A stretch of 64,000 bases of DNA from Clostridiales bacterium (GCA_021199255.1 JAJQIK010000045.1:124001-188000), one strand, 5' to 3'; counted from the stretch's first letter, positions 17,200-26,719 are shown. The notes: generated by a model not told the origin, from the letters alone. Translations and numbers: made by a program.

Positions 17200-19005
17200 A
17201 TGAAAAAAATATTATTGACGGCCATTAATGCAAAATATATTCACTCGAATCCGGCGCTCTATAGCCTGCGTGCCTATGCGGGCGTCAAAGCCGGGCGGGA
17301 GATTCAGATAGCGGAATATACGATCAATCACCGTAGCGAGGACATTCTCGCGGATCTCTACAGGCATAGCCCGGACATGATAGCCTTTTCCTGTTATATC
17401 TGGAATTGGGAGATGGTGTCTCGCCTGTTGCCGGAGCTGCCTAAGATTCTGCCGGGGATAGAAATCTGGCTGGGCGGGCCGGAGGTTTCCTATGATGCCG
17501 AAGAGCTTTTGAGGCGGTATCCGATGGTGCGGGGTATCATGGTCGGCGAGGGAGAAGAAACCTTTAAGGAGCTGGCGGACGGCGAGATGCCGCTTGAGGA
17601 GATCAGGGGGATTGTATACAGGCAGGGTAAAATCATAAAGACAGATAGGCGGGAGCCGACTGATTTATCCGGGATACCCTTTCTCTATCATCAATTAGAA
17701 CCGTTTGAAAACAGGATTATTTATTATGAGAGCAGCAGAGGCTGCCCTTATCGTTGTAGCTATTGTCTCTCTTCTCTTGATAAAAAGGTACGGCTGCGGT
17801 CAACGGATCTTGTTAAACAGGAATTGCAGTTTTTTCTGGATCGCAGGGTAAAGCAGGTCAAATTTGTGGATAGAACCTTTAATTGCAGCCATGAGCACGC
17901 CATGGAGATATGGCGGTATCTGTTGGAGCATGACAATGGGGTGACGAATTTTCATTTTGAGATCGAAGCGGATCTGATAACAGAGGAGGAATTAGAGCTG
18001 CTGTCCCGGATGCGGCCGGGGCTGGCACAGATGGAAATCGGGGTACAGACCGTGAATCCGGATACATTGCGGGAAATCCGCCGCCATACCGATATGGACA
18101 GGCTCCGGTATGTGGTAGGGCGTATCCGCCAGGGGCATAATATTCATGTGCATTTAGACCTGATCGCAGGGCTTCCTTATGAGGATTATGAGAGCTTCCG
18201 ACACTCCTTCAATGTGGTATATTCCATGAAGCCGGAGCAGCTGCAGTTGGGATTTTTGAAGGTATTGAAGGGCGCGTATATGCATCAGATGGCGGAGGCA
18301 TATGGAATACGGTATCTTGCCGCGCCTCCTTATGAGGTGCTTTCTACCAGATGGCTTCCCTATGATAAAGTACTGTTATTAAAAGAAGTGGAGCAAATGG
18401 TGGAAATATATTATAACAGCAGTCAGTTTGTTTCTGCCGTGCATCTGCTGGAACAGGTATTTCCGGACGCTTTCAGCCTGTATTTGTCCTTGGCGGAATT
18501 TTATCGTGAAAAGGGATATTTTACGCAGGCGCCCGGCCGCAGCTACCGTTATCAGGTGTTGTTTGAGTTTGCCATGACGACGGCTTTGAGCCGGGCGGAG
18601 GCGCTTGTGCGCGAGGTGCTCGTTTATGATCTGTATTTGAGGGAAAATGTAAAGAGCAGGCCTGATTTCGCGCCCCTGCAGGAGCAAAAAGCACAGTATA
18701 AAAAGCAGATACGGGCGTTTTATGAAAAAGAAGCGGCGGAAGGAACGTATCTTGCGGGCTATGGGAATTATGACAGCAGGCAGTTGGCCAGGATGACGCA
18801 TATAGAACTGTATAGCTATCCGGTGTGGGAAACAGGGCTCCGATCGGATACGAAAGCCTTAGAGACCCCTGCCGCGGTTTTGTTTGATTACCAGAGGCGG
18901 GAACCTTTAACTTATCAGGCAAGGACAGTAGTATTGACGGATTTTGGAAGGGAATCCGGGGAAAGGGCTTCTCAGGGTCAATCTTTCGAAAAGGAGCAAA
19001 TATGA
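17200..19005 (+). CDS. B12-binding domain radical SAM protein (DUF4080 type)
   Basis: About 601 residues. N-terminal cobalamin-binding Rossmann domain (MKKILLTAINAKYIHSN, then VGEGEETFKEL), radical SAM core with the cluster motif GCPYRCSYC (CxxxCxxC) near residue 190, and a C-terminal DUF4080-like domain. Members of this family probably act as methyltransferases or related radical enzymes; the substrate is unknown. I chose the ATG at 17200 to match the family start; a TTG at 17176 adds 8 unlike residues. Its stop overlaps the next gene by 4 bases (ATGA), so the exonuclease is translationally coupled. Confidence 0.85.
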   Translation: MKKILLTAINAKYIHSNPALYSLRAYAGVKAGREIQIAEYTINHRSEDILADLYRHSPDMIAFSCYIWNWEMVSRLLPELPKILPGIEIWLGGPEVSYDAEELLRRYPMVRGIMVGEGEETFKELADGEMPLEEIRGIVYRQGKIIKTDRREPTDLSGIPFLYHQLEPFENRIIYYESSRGCPYRCSYCLSSLDKKVRLRSTDLVKQELQFFLDRRVKQVKFVDRTFNCSHEHAMEIWRYLLEHDNGVTNFHFEIEADLITEEELELLSRMRPGLAQMEIGVQTVNPDTLREIRRHTDMDRLRYVVGRIRQGHNIHVHLDLIAGLPYEDYESFRHSFNVVYSMKPEQLQLGFLKVLKGAYMHQMAEAYGIRYLAAPPYEVLSTRWLPYDKVLLLKEVEQMVEIYYNSSQFVSAVHLLEQVFPDAFSLYLSLAEFYREKGYFTQAPGRSYRYQVLFEFAMTTALSRAEALVREVLVYDLYLRENVKSRPDFAPLQEQKAQYKKQIRAFYEKEAAEGTYLAGYGNYDSRQLARMTHIELYSYPVWETGLRSDTKALETPAAVLFDYQRREPLTYQARTVVLTDFGRESGERASQGQSFEKEQI

Positions 19006-19718
19006 CAGACTGCTATATATGTATTGATTTAGAGACCACCGGCCTGGAGCCGAAGAAGGATCAAATCATAGAAATCGGCGCGGTGAAGGTAGAGCATAAT
19101 ACCATCGTAGACACATGGGAATCTCTGATTAATCCGGGCAGAAAGCTGGAGGAGAGAATTGTGGCTCTTACGGGGATTTGCGACCGGCAGCTTGCGGACG
19201 CGCCGCAAATCACAGAAATATTGCCGGAGTTTCTTTCGTTTGCCGGGGAAGATGTTCTTCTGGGGCACAGCGTCCTGTTTGATTATTCTTTTCTGAAAAA
19301 AGCGGCGGTTAATGAAAAACGCAGCTTTGAGAGAAAGGGCATCGATACCTTGAAAATTGCCCGCAAGTATCTGAAGGAACTGGAGAGTCGCAGCTTAGGC
19401 TCTTTGTGTCAATATTATGGGATTGCCCATCGCGCGCACAGGGCGCTGGAGGATGCCGGAGCGACTGTGGCGCTATATCGGAAGCTGGCGGAATGTTTCT
19501 ATGAAAAGGAGGAAGCAGAGGGAGATAAGAGCCTGTTTCGCCCGAAACCTTTGATTTATCAGGTGAAGCGCGATATGCCAATCACAATTCCTCAGAAGGA
19601 ACAGTTATATAAGCTGGCGGACAAGCATAAACTGATATTAGATTATGAGATCGACAAGCTCACCCGCAGCGAAGCTAGCAGGAAGATTGATCGGCTTCTT
19701 GCAGAATACGGACGATAG
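19002..19718 (+). CDS. DnaQ-like 3'-5' exonuclease (DEDDh)
   Basis: 238 residues. Exo I motif CIDLETTGLEP near residue 8, Exo II GHSVLFDYSFLKKA near residue 88, Exo III HRAHRALEDAGATVALY near residue 143, so all metal and catalytic residues are present. The C-terminal ~45 residues (LYKLADKHKLILDYEIDKLT) form a small helical domain with basic residues. Such stand-alone epsilon-like proteins proofread or trim DNA or RNA. The start overlaps the radical SAM stop. Its 3' end overlaps the convergent gene by 44 bases. Confidence 0.87.
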   Translation: MTDCYICIDLETTGLEPKKDQIIEIGAVKVEHNTIVDTWESLINPGRKLEERIVALTGICDRQLADAPQITEILPEFLSFAGEDVLLGHSVLFDYSFLKKAAVNEKRSFERKGIDTLKIARKYLKELESRSLGSLCQYYGIAHRAHRALEDAGATVALYRKLAECFYEKEEAEGDKSLFRPKPLIYQVKRDMPITIPQKEQLYKLADKHKLILDYEIDKLTRSEASRKIDRLLAEYGR

Positions 19719-20292
19719 TTTTCTGCATGGCTGAATTTAGGGTTTCCGCGATGGGATAGAGACCGCCGATTTTTTCGGGGGTATTCTGCGCCTTGTAAAT
19801 TTCGCAGAGCAGGCGATAGGTGCCGCTTACGTCGGTGCCGGTGGAGACTGCAAATTCCAATAGCTGACAGGCCTCCTCCGGATAACCGGCGTCGTAGAGC
19901 GCCTGCGCCCATTGCTGCAGCGTTCTCACCAAAAGGGTATAGTTCTGGTCATAGGAGGTGAGAAGGTCAATATTGGGAGCGCCGTAGCGGAGCTTAAGCT
20001 CGGTGTTGCTGATGCCGGTGAAATTGACAATGGGCGCTTCGCTGAGCGTTTGAATAATTTGTTTGTAATCATCGACCTTGGGGATTTCGTTTAGAAGCTC
20101 CATGGGGAATATTTCCATGGGAAGCTTAATATAGTTGAGATTGTCCAGGGACTTCCGCCTGGTATTGTTGGCCAGCCGTTCCTGCTCCCAGTAGTCCCGC
20201 TGCGTCAGGGCGTCCGTTTTTTTGTTTTTGGAAAGAGTTATGGCGATGACCAGGGCGAGAATGAGAGTGCTTGCAAAAATGATGAAATTCAT
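19675..20292 (-). CDS. Single-pass membrane protein with helical repeat-like domain, unknown
   Basis: 205 residues. Hydrophobic helix at residues 2-21 (MNFIIFASTLILALVIAITL) followed by charged sequence and a helical C-terminal half (ALYDAGYPEEACQLLEFAV, then TYRLLCEIYKAQNTPEKI) that resembles a TPR pair. I recognise no family. The 3' end overlaps the convergent exonuclease gene, so the two messages are complementary over 44 bases. It is divergent from a 31-residue membrane peptide gene. Confidence 0.65.
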   Translation of the reverse strand: MNFIIFASTLILALVIAITLSKNKKTDALTQRDYWEQERLANNTRRKSLDNLNYIKLPMEIFPMELLNEIPKVDDYKQIIQTLSEAPIVNFTGISNTELKLRYGAPNIDLLTSYDQNYTLLVRTLQQWAQALYDAGYPEEACQLLEFAVSTGTDVSGTYRLLCEIYKAQNTPEKIGGLYPIAETLNSAMQKTIVRILQEADQSSC

Positions 20293-20330
20293 ATATAATA
20301 TCCTTTCAGTAAGTGAGGAGGCTTCACTTT

Positions 20331-20426
20331 ATGTTTAATAGGAAAAAAAGAAAAATTATTTCTTCTGTTATTATTATTATTGTCGTATTAGCAATGGTTA
20401 TTCCGCTTCTGGTATCGGCATTATAG
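20331..20426 (+). CDS. 31-residue basic membrane peptide
   Basis: Short ORF starting ATG at 20331 with a perfect GAGGAGG at 20315-20321, nine bases upstream, and ending TAG at 20424-20426. The peptide has a basic head (NRKKRKIISS) and one hydrophobic helix (VIIIIVVLAMVIPLLVSAL), a typical small inner-membrane protein. The strong ribosome binding site, the helix layout and its isolated position argue that it is translated. Partner unknown. VanW follows 95 bases later. Confidence 0.6.
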   Translation: MFNRKKRKIISSVIIIIVVLAMVIPLLVSAL

Positions 20427-20521
20427 GAGCGGGATCCTGTTTTGTGTGGTAGTAAGCGGATATTTTTTTATTCTACCACAAATTTTCCGAATGGGCAATT
20501 TGACACGGAGAGAGGAGATTT

Positions 20522-22054
20522 ATGCGAAGATGGTTTATGGTACTTCCGATGGCCATGATGACAGCGATGCTGATGGCGATGCCGGTCTGCGCACAGGAAG
20601 CCGTAATTGAATCAGGTATTTATGTGAATGATATCAATCTGTCCGGCATGACGGCGGAAGAAGCGAAGGACAGGATAGAGGATTATGTAGCGTCCTTTGG
20701 CGACACGGAGATTACTCTGTATGCCCTCGAGGGGGCTGCAATCGTTACTACGGCGGCCGATCTGGGACTGTCGTGGGGCAATGAGGAAATTCTGGACGAG
20801 GCCGCGGGCTTCGGCAGAGACGGAGATATCCTTCAGTGTTACAAGGAGCTGAAGGATCTGGAATATAAGAACAAAGTATATCGGGTAAGCTTTGATTTCG
20901 ACCAAAGCAAAATAGAAGCCTTGATTGAGGAAAACGCCGGGCAGTATAATCAGGAGGCCGTCAACGCAACCCTGACCAAAACGGACGCGGGGTTTGAAAT
21001 CACGGAAGGGCAGGCGGGTATTGTCATTGACACGCAGGCTTCCGTGGCTGCGGTATATGAATATCTGACGGAGAATTTTAATGGCGGGGCATGCAGCGTC
21101 GATCTGGTGTCTGTTGTAGACGAACCTCAGGGAAACGCAGAGGATCTGGCCAAGATCAAAGATGTGCTGGGCACTTATACGACCAGTTATTCTACTTCCG
21201 GCAGCTCCCGGAGCGCTAATGTGGCTAACGGCTGCAGCCTGATTAACGGAACCACATTATATCCGGGGGAGGAATTTTCCGCTTATGAGGCGGTGGCGCC
21301 TTTTACGGAGGCCAACGGATATTATATGGCAGGCTCTTATTTAAACGGTCAGGTGGTGGACAGTCTTGGCGGCGGTATCTGTCAGGTGTCCACGACGTTA
21401 TATAATGCCGTTCTGTTATCGGAGCTGGAGGTGACCGAGCGTTATAATCATTCTATGATCGTCTCTTATGTAGACCCTTCTGCGGACGCCGCGATCGCGG
21501 AATCCTCAGGCAAGGACTTTAAGTTTAAGAATAATACGGATTATCCTATTTATATCGAAGGATATACTACCTCTGATAAGCACATTACATTTACGATCTA
21601 CGGCGTGGAGAGCAGAGACAGCAGCCGTCAGGTGGAGTATGAAAGCGTGGTATTGGAGACTATGGTGCCGGATACGGAGGTGATCTATACAGACGCTTCC
21701 CAGCCGGTGGGCTATTGTGTGGTACAGTCCGCCCATATCGGATATAAGGCGCAGCTTTGGAAGATTGTGAAGGAAAATGGGGTAGAGGTCAGCAGAGAGC
21801 AGGTTAACAGCAGTACCTATATGAAGGTTCCCAGAAGCGCAACGGTTGGCATTGCGACCGAAGATCCGGGAGCGTATGAAGCGATTATGGCGGCAGTAGC
21901 CACTAACAGCGTAGATCAGGTAAAGGCGGTGGCAGGCAGTTATCAGGCAGCGGCAGATGCTGCTGCGGCTCAGGCTGCGGCGGAGGCGGCCGCTCAGGAA
22001 GAAGCGGAGCTGCCGGTGCAGGAAACGGCACAGGAGATGCTGCAGGCAGAGTAA
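20522..22054 (+). CDS. VanW family secreted/anchored protein
   Basis: 510 residues. N-terminal signal sequence (MVLPMAMMTAMLMAMPVCAQ, cleavage likely after the Ala of CAQ). Residues ~30-200 look like a peptidoglycan-binding-type domain often placed before VanW (GIYVNDINLSGMTAEEAKDR). The VanW domain follows at about 210-370 (LYPGEEFSAYEAVAPFTEAN, then SLGGGICQVSTTLYNAVL). The tail is Ala/Glu-rich. VanW is found in some vancomycin resistance clusters but its activity is unknown; no van ligases are near, so this is a general cell-envelope protein. Confidence 0.87.
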   Translation: MRRWFMVLPMAMMTAMLMAMPVCAQEAVIESGIYVNDINLSGMTAEEAKDRIEDYVASFGDTEITLYALEGAAIVTTAADLGLSWGNEEILDEAAGFGRDGDILQCYKELKDLEYKNKVYRVSFDFDQSKIEALIEENAGQYNQEAVNATLTKTDAGFEITEGQAGIVIDTQASVAAVYEYLTENFNGGACSVDLVSVVDEPQGNAEDLAKIKDVLGTYTTSYSTSGSSRSANVANGCSLINGTTLYPGEEFSAYEAVAPFTEANGYYMAGSYLNGQVVDSLGGGICQVSTTLYNAVLLSELEVTERYNHSMIVSYVDPSADAAIAESSGKDFKFKNNTDYPIYIEGYTTSDKHITFTIYGVESRDSSRQVEYESVVLETMVPDTEVIYTDASQPVGYCVVQSAHIGYKAQLWKIVKENGVEVSREQVNSSTYMKVPRSATVGIATEDPGAYEAIMAAVATNSVDQVKAVAGSYQAAADAAAAQAAAEAAAQEEAELPVQETAQEMLQAE

Positions 22055-22086
22055 CGATATGGCATCAATACAGTTGGGCATAGGGC

Positions 22087-23070
22087 ATGAGACAGGGCAA
22101 AATATCAGAGAACGTTCTGAAGCGTTCCGTTTTAAAACAGATCAAAACGTATAGAGATGAAGTAATAAGTGGCGCAGGCATAGGGAAAGACTGCGCCATT
22201 TTAGCGTTTGCCGAGGGAGAGCAGATCGCGTTGTCCACTACGCCTGTGACGGCGCCGTTGGCGCAGCTTGGCAGCTATGCCATTCCCATGGCGCTTAATA
22301 ATGTGGCGGCGGCAGGGGCGGAGCCTGTGGGGGTGCTCCTCAGCATTTTGCTGCCGGAGGAGACAGAGGAAGCGGCGTTCCGGCAGTTTATGGAGCAGAC
22401 GGAACAGTTGTGCCAGTCCTGTCAGGTGGAGATTGTGGGAGGCCATACGGAGGTTACGGCAGCAGTCGCAGAGCCTGTGCTGACCGTAACCGGAGTGGGC
22501 AGGAAAGAGGCCGCACGAACGGGCTGCCCGCGTGGGATAAAAGCAAATCAGGATATTGTAGTGAGTAAATGGATTGGCCTGGAAGGCACGGTACGCCTGG
22601 CGAGAAGATATCAGAAAGAGCTATGCGGCAGGTATCCGGTGCGCATGATACAAGAGGCGGCGGCATACGACAGGTATTTTTCTGTGATACCGGAGGCGGC
22701 TATCGCCATGAAGTCCGGCGTTTGCGGGATGCATGATGTGTCCAGGGGAGGAATCTTCGGAGCGCTCTGGGAGATGTCTTCCGGCGCAGGCGTTGGACTG
22801 GAAATAGATCTTAAAAAGCTGCCGGTGAAGCAGGAAACCATAGAGATCTGTGAATTTTTTGAATTGAATCCCTATGAGCTGCTTTCGGGAGGCTGTCTGA
22901 TTATGGTAACGGAGGACGGCGTCGGTTTGACAGGCGCCCTGGCAAGGGAGGAGATACCGGCGGTGATTGTGGGAAGAACTACAGACGGCAATGACCGGGT
23001 GCTCTATAATGAAGATGAAAAGCGTTACTTGGATATGCCCAAGACGGATCAGATTTATCAAATAGTATAG
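22087..23070 (+). CDS. AIR synthase-related protein (HypE/ThiL/SelD superfamily)
   Basis: 327 residues with the N- and C-terminal AIR synthase domains: EVISGAGIGKDCAIL in the position of the HypE ATP loop, IVGGHTEVT, MHDVSRGGIFGALWEMS and LLSGGCLIMV. The C-terminal Cys tail that defines HypE for NiFe-hydrogenase cyanide ligand synthesis is missing, and no hyp genes are near, so it is not called HypE. Related clostridial genes occur next to regulators without known function. It is followed after 18 bases by an Lrp regulator and probably cotranscribed. Confidence 0.78.
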   Translation: MRQGKISENVLKRSVLKQIKTYRDEVISGAGIGKDCAILAFAEGEQIALSTTPVTAPLAQLGSYAIPMALNNVAAAGAEPVGVLLSILLPEETEEAAFRQFMEQTEQLCQSCQVEIVGGHTEVTAAVAEPVLTVTGVGRKEAARTGCPRGIKANQDIVVSKWIGLEGTVRLARRYQKELCGRYPVRMIQEAAAYDRYFSVIPEAAIAMKSGVCGMHDVSRGGIFGALWEMSSGAGVGLEIDLKKLPVKQETIEICEFFELNPYELLSGGCLIMVTEDGVGLTGALAREEIPAVIVGRTTDGNDRVLYNEDEKRYLDMPKTDQIYQIV

Positions 23071-23088
23071 AAAGGCATGGTAAATGTT

Positions 23089-23571
23089 ATGAGAGAAGAA
23101 TTATTGGCGATTGTGGAGAAAAACAGCCGCATTGATTTAAAGGAGCTGGCGGTGATTCTGGGAGTAGAAGAAATCGACGTAGTCAACGAATTGGCCGCGC
23201 TGGAAAGCGAGGGAATTATCTGCGGTTATCATACGATGATCGACTGGGAGAAGACCTCCATTGAGAAGGTATCCGCGCTGATAGAGGTGCGCGTGACGCC
23301 CCAGAGAGGACAGGGCTTTGATAATATTGCGGAGAGGATTTATAAATATCCGGAGGTAACCTCCGTATATTTGATTTCGGGCGGGTTTGACCTGTTGGTA
23401 ACGCTGGAAGGAAAATCATTAAAGGAGATTTCCGGCTTTGTCTCCGATAAACTGTCTACCTTGGATTCCGTGCTGAGCACGGCTACCCACTTTATTTTGA
23501 AAAAATATAAGGATCATGGTACGATCCTGACGAAGAAGTACGAGGATACCAGAGAGAAGGTGACACCGTGA
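23089..23571 (+). CDS. Lrp/AsnC family transcriptional regulator
   Basis: About 160 residues. N-terminal winged HTH (LLAIVEKNSRIDLKELAVIL) and C-terminal RAM/AsnC ligand-binding domain (VSALIEVRVTPQRGQGFDNI, VTSVYLISGGFDLLV). The start is either ATG at 23077 or 23089; AAAGG at 23071-23075 is too close to the first, so I prefer the second. The stop overlaps the aminotransferase start by 4 bases (GTGA), so the pair is coupled and it likely regulates the aminotransferase in response to an amino acid. Confidence 0.87.
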   Translation: MREELLAIVEKNSRIDLKELAVILGVEEIDVVNELAALESEGIICGYHTMIDWEKTSIEKVSALIEVRVTPQRGQGFDNIAERIYKYPEVTSVYLISGGFDLLVTLEGKSLKEISGFVSDKLSTLDSVLSTATHFILKKYKDHGTILTKKYEDTREKVTP

Positions 23572-24740
23572 GAAATCCGTTAGCAGATAAGGTAGTGGAG
23601 CTTAAACCCTCCGGTATTCGTAAATTTTTCGATATTGTGAATGAAATGGAGGACGCGATTTCCCTGGGTGTAGGCGAGCCGGATTTCGATACGCCGTGGC
23701 ATATCAGGGACGAGGGAATTTATTCTCTGGAAAAGGGGCGTACCTTTTATACCTCAAACGCAGGCCTGCCGGAGCTGCGGAAGGAGATTTCCCGTTATAT
23801 TGCAAGAAAACAGGGCGTTACATATGACCCTTTTCAGGAAGTTCTGGTAACGGTAGGCGGTTCGGAGGCGATTGATATCGGACTGCGGGCTATGGTCAAT
23901 CCCGGAGAGGAGGTTCTGATTCCTCAGCCAAGCTATGTATCCTATGAGCCATGCGCCATCTTGGCAGGCGGCGTGCCGGTGATCATAGAACTGAAGGCGG
24001 AGAATGAGTTCCGCCTGACGGCGCAGGAATTAGAGGATGCTATCACCGATAAAACGAAGGTTCTGATTCTGCCCTTCCCCAATAATCCTACGGGAGCGAT
24101 TATGGAGCGGAAGGATTTAGAGGCGATTGCGGAGGTTATCCGGAGACACGACATCTTCGTCATATCTGATGAAATCTATTCTGAGCTGACCTATACGGAA
24201 AAGCACGTATCCATTATAGAGATAGAAGGAATGCGCGAAAGAACCATTCTGATCAATGGTTTCTCCAAAGCCTATGCTATGACGGGGTGGAGACTGGGAT
24301 ATGCCTGCGGGCCGAAGGACATTATTGCGCAGATGACCAAGATTCATCAGTTTGCCATTATGTGCGGGCCAACCACCAGCCAGTACGCCGCGGTGGAAGC
24401 GCTCCGCAACGGCGATGATGATGTAAAGGAAATGCGGACGGCATATAATCAGAGAAGACGTTACCTGATGAATGCTTTTCGGGAAATGGGGCTGGAATGT
24501 TTTGAACCCTTCGGGGCGTTCTACGTATTTCCATGTATTAAGGAATTTGGCATGACCAGCGAAGAATTTGCGAACAGATTCTTACAGGAGGAAAAGGTAG
24601 CCGTTGTGCCGGGGACGGCGTTTGGAGACTGCGGCGAGGGCTTCCTTAGAATTTCTTATGCCTACTCCATAGAGAATCTGAAGATAGCCATCGGCAGGCT
24701 GGCGGATTTTGTGGCCAGACTCAGAGCGGAGAAAGCATAA
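23568..24740 (+). CDS. Pyridoxal-phosphate aminotransferase, class I/II
   Basis: 390 residues of the fold-type I aspartate aminotransferase family. Landmarks: LGVGEPDFDTPWHI, YTSNAGLPELR, PFPNNPTGAIM, VISDEIYSELTY, the Lys motif NGFSKAYAMTGWRLGY and the substrate-binding Arg in EGFLRISYAYS. Start GTG at 23568 overlaps the Lrp stop. The close pairing with an Lrp regulator suggests a branched-chain, aromatic or alanine substrate, but this cannot be fixed from sequence. trmL starts on its last base. Confidence 0.92.
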   Translation: MRNPLADKVVELKPSGIRKFFDIVNEMEDAISLGVGEPDFDTPWHIRDEGIYSLEKGRTFYTSNAGLPELRKEISRYIARKQGVTYDPFQEVLVTVGGSEAIDIGLRAMVNPGEEVLIPQPSYVSYEPCAILAGGVPVIIELKAENEFRLTAQELEDAITDKTKVLILPFPNNPTGAIMERKDLEAIAEVIRRHDIFVISDEIYSELTYTEKHVSIIEIEGMRERTILINGFSKAYAMTGWRLGYACGPKDIIAQMTKIHQFAIMCGPTTSQYAAVEALRNGDDDVKEMRTAYNQRRRYLMNAFREMGLECFEPFGAFYVFPCIKEFGMTSEEFANRFLQEEKVAVVPGTAFGDCGEGFLRISYAYSIENLKIAIGRLADFVARLRAEKA

Positions 24741-25234
24741 TGCATATTATTTTACATCAGCCGGAGATACCGGCGAATACGGGAAATATAGGCCGTACCT
24801 GCGTAGCTACGGGTACGAGCCTGCATCTGATAGAGCCTTTGGGCTTTCGGCTGGATGAGAAATCTATTAAACGCGCGGGCATGGACTACTGGGAACATCT
24901 GAATGTGACCCGTTATATGAATTACCGGGAGTTTCAGGACAGGCATCCGGGCGCGAGAATCTGGATGGCGACCACCAAGGCGAAGCGGGTCTATACAGAG
25001 GCGGCCTTTGAAGCGGACGATTATATTATGTTTGGAAAAGAAAGCGGGGGTATTCCGGAAGAGATTCTGGTGGAAAATGAAGAGACCTGTATTCGGATTC
25101 CGATGCTGGATCAAATCAGGTCTCTCAACCTGTCTAATTCTGTAGCCATAGTGCTGTATGAGGCGCTGCGGCAGAATCATTTTTCCAATATGCAGTTGGA
25201 AGGCCAACTGCACCGGCTGCACTGGCGGGAGTGA
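24740..25234 (+). CDS. trmL: tRNA (cytidine/uridine-34-2'-O)-methyltransferase TrmL
   Basis: 164-residue SPOUT methyltransferase that 2'-O-methylates the wobble base of leucine tRNAs. The knot motifs are all present: PEIPANTGNIGRTCVATG, LIEPLGFRL, MFGKESGGIPEEI and RIPMLDQIRSLNLSNSVAIV (the last with the SAM-loop). Length is normal. Its ATG overlaps the last A of the aminotransferase stop, making it the end of the HypE-like/Lrp/aminotransferase transcript. The sensor kinase gene converges 33 bases on. Confidence 0.94.
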   Translation: MHIILHQPEIPANTGNIGRTCVATGTSLHLIEPLGFRLDEKSIKRAGMDYWEHLNVTRYMNYREFQDRHPGARIWMATTKAKRVYTEAAFEADDYIMFGKESGGIPEEILVENEETCIRIPMLDQIRSLNLSNSVAIVLYEALRQNHFSNMQLEGQLHRLHWRE

Positions 25235-25267
25235 CCTGCGTTTACCCTGATAAGGGGCGGCGCGGCC

Positions 25268-26692
25268 TCAGTCCTCGTCTTCCATACCGGATTTTGGCAG
25301 GGAGAAAATAAATTCCGTGCCAACGCCCTCTGTGCTGATGACGTTAATATGTTCACCATGGGATCGGATGATCTCTTTCGTAATGGAGAGACCAAGGCCG
25401 GTTCCTTTTTTATCCTTTCCACGGGAGAGATCTGATTTATAAAAGCGATCCCAGATTAATTTCAAGTCGTCCTTCGGAATACCGATGCCGTTATCCTTTA
25501 CACTGACAAAAATTTTGCTGTGCTTTTCTGTGGTTTCCAGCTTGATGACAGAGTTATGGTGGCTGAATTTGATGGCGTTGTCCAACAGGTTATAAAGCAC
25601 CTGCTGAATCTTATCCATATCTGCCACCACGTACATTTCGTCGCCGGTCAGCACCAGCTCGATGGCAATCATTTTTTTGCGGCAGGTTCCCTCGAAGGAG
25701 GCCGCCACATTGCGGATGATGGTGTTAATGTCAAAGTCGGTTTTGTTTAACATCATACCCTTAGTATTCAGATTGTTCAGCGTCAGCAGGCTGTTAGTCA
25801 GCTTGGTCAGCCGCTCTGTTTCGTTCAGCACGATGGTCAGATACTTTTCATGCATTTCCGGCGGTATGGTGCCGTCTATCATGGCTTCCAGATATCCCTT
25901 GATGGAGGTAAGGGGTGAACGGAAATCATGGGACACATTCGCCACAAACTTTTTCTGGTCGTCCTCCGAGCGGGCGATCTCGCTTGCCATATAAGACAGG
26001 GTAGCGGCCAGATAACCCATCTCATCTTCGCTTTCCACCGTAAATTCATAGTGCATATTGCCGCTGGCATACTGCTCCGTCGCCACCGTGATTTTGCGGA
26101 GGGGAATATAAACAATCTCCGTAAAGAAAATCAGAATAATCAGCGACAGCAGGAAAAGAATGAGAAGCATAATATAAGAAATATTTAGCAGTTGGTCGGT
26201 TTCGGTCTGGATGCTGCTTATGGAGGAATGGATTACCACATAGCCTTTTACCTTGTAGTCAGAGGTAATAGGGGCGAATACGCTCAGCATATTTTCGTCA
26301 AAGGTATCGAAAAAGTTGCCCACCGTATAGTACGAGCCGGCGGTAATGGTAGGGTCAAAGTTCTCCACGACGACTTCATTTTCCACATCAACCGGCGAGG
26401 AGGAATCCAGAATCATACGGCCGGACGGATTGATAATCCAGATGGTGGCATTCAGATAAGTGTCCAGCGCGTCTAACTGCGCCTTAACCGTTTCCAGGGA
26501 AGTCTCGTTATTGTACAAATCCGACGCGTAGGTGTTGGCGATCAGGGTTGCTTCTTTGTAGAGTGAATCGGCCGTTTCCTTTTTCAGGTGATCCATGGTC
26601 ATATTGGATACAAAGGTAGCCACGACCACGAAGCCGAACAGACCAAAGATAATATAGGCAAGTATGAATTTGAGATACAGGGTTTTTCTCAT
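25268..26692 (-). CDS. Sensor histidine kinase (HAMP-HisKA-HATPase)
   Basis: 474 residues. First membrane helix at ~9-29, an extracytoplasmic domain of about 130 residues, second helix at ~165-190, HAMP, then the H box FVANVSHDFRSPLTSIKGYL, N box LYNLLDNAIKFS, and G boxes DNGIGIP and GTGLGLSI. All catalytic motifs are intact. It follows its response regulator by 27 bases and forms a PhoB/WalR-like pair. Stimulus unknown; no CHASE/Cache motif could be named with certainty in the outer domain. Confidence 0.92.
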   Translation of the reverse strand: MRKTLYLKFILAYIIFGLFGFVVVATFVSNMTMDHLKKETADSLYKEATLIANTYASDLYNNETSLETVKAQLDALDTYLNATIWIINPSGRMILDSSSPVDVENEVVVENFDPTITAGSYYTVGNFFDTFDENMLSVFAPITSDYKVKGYVVIHSSISSIQTETDQLLNISYIMLLILFLLSLIILIFFTEIVYIPLRKITVATEQYASGNMHYEFTVESEDEMGYLAATLSYMASEIARSEDDQKKFVANVSHDFRSPLTSIKGYLEAMIDGTIPPEMHEKYLTIVLNETERLTKLTNSLLTLNNLNTKGMMLNKTDFDINTIIRNVAASFEGTCRKKMIAIELVLTGDEMYVVADMDKIQQVLYNLLDNAIKFSHHNSVIKLETTEKHSKIFVSVKDNGIGIPKDDLKLIWDRFYKSDLSRGKDKKGTGLGLSITKEIIRSHGEHINVISTEGVGTEFIFSLPKSGMEDED

Positions 26693-26719
26693 AGGGTTAA
26701 AACTCTTTTCTATACATAT

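Noticed and set aside
22087-23070. Calling the AIR-synthase-like gene hypE or selD
   Set aside because: The HypE C-terminal Cys tail and the SelD Sec/Cys loop are not seen, and no hydrogenase or selenium genes are adjacent.
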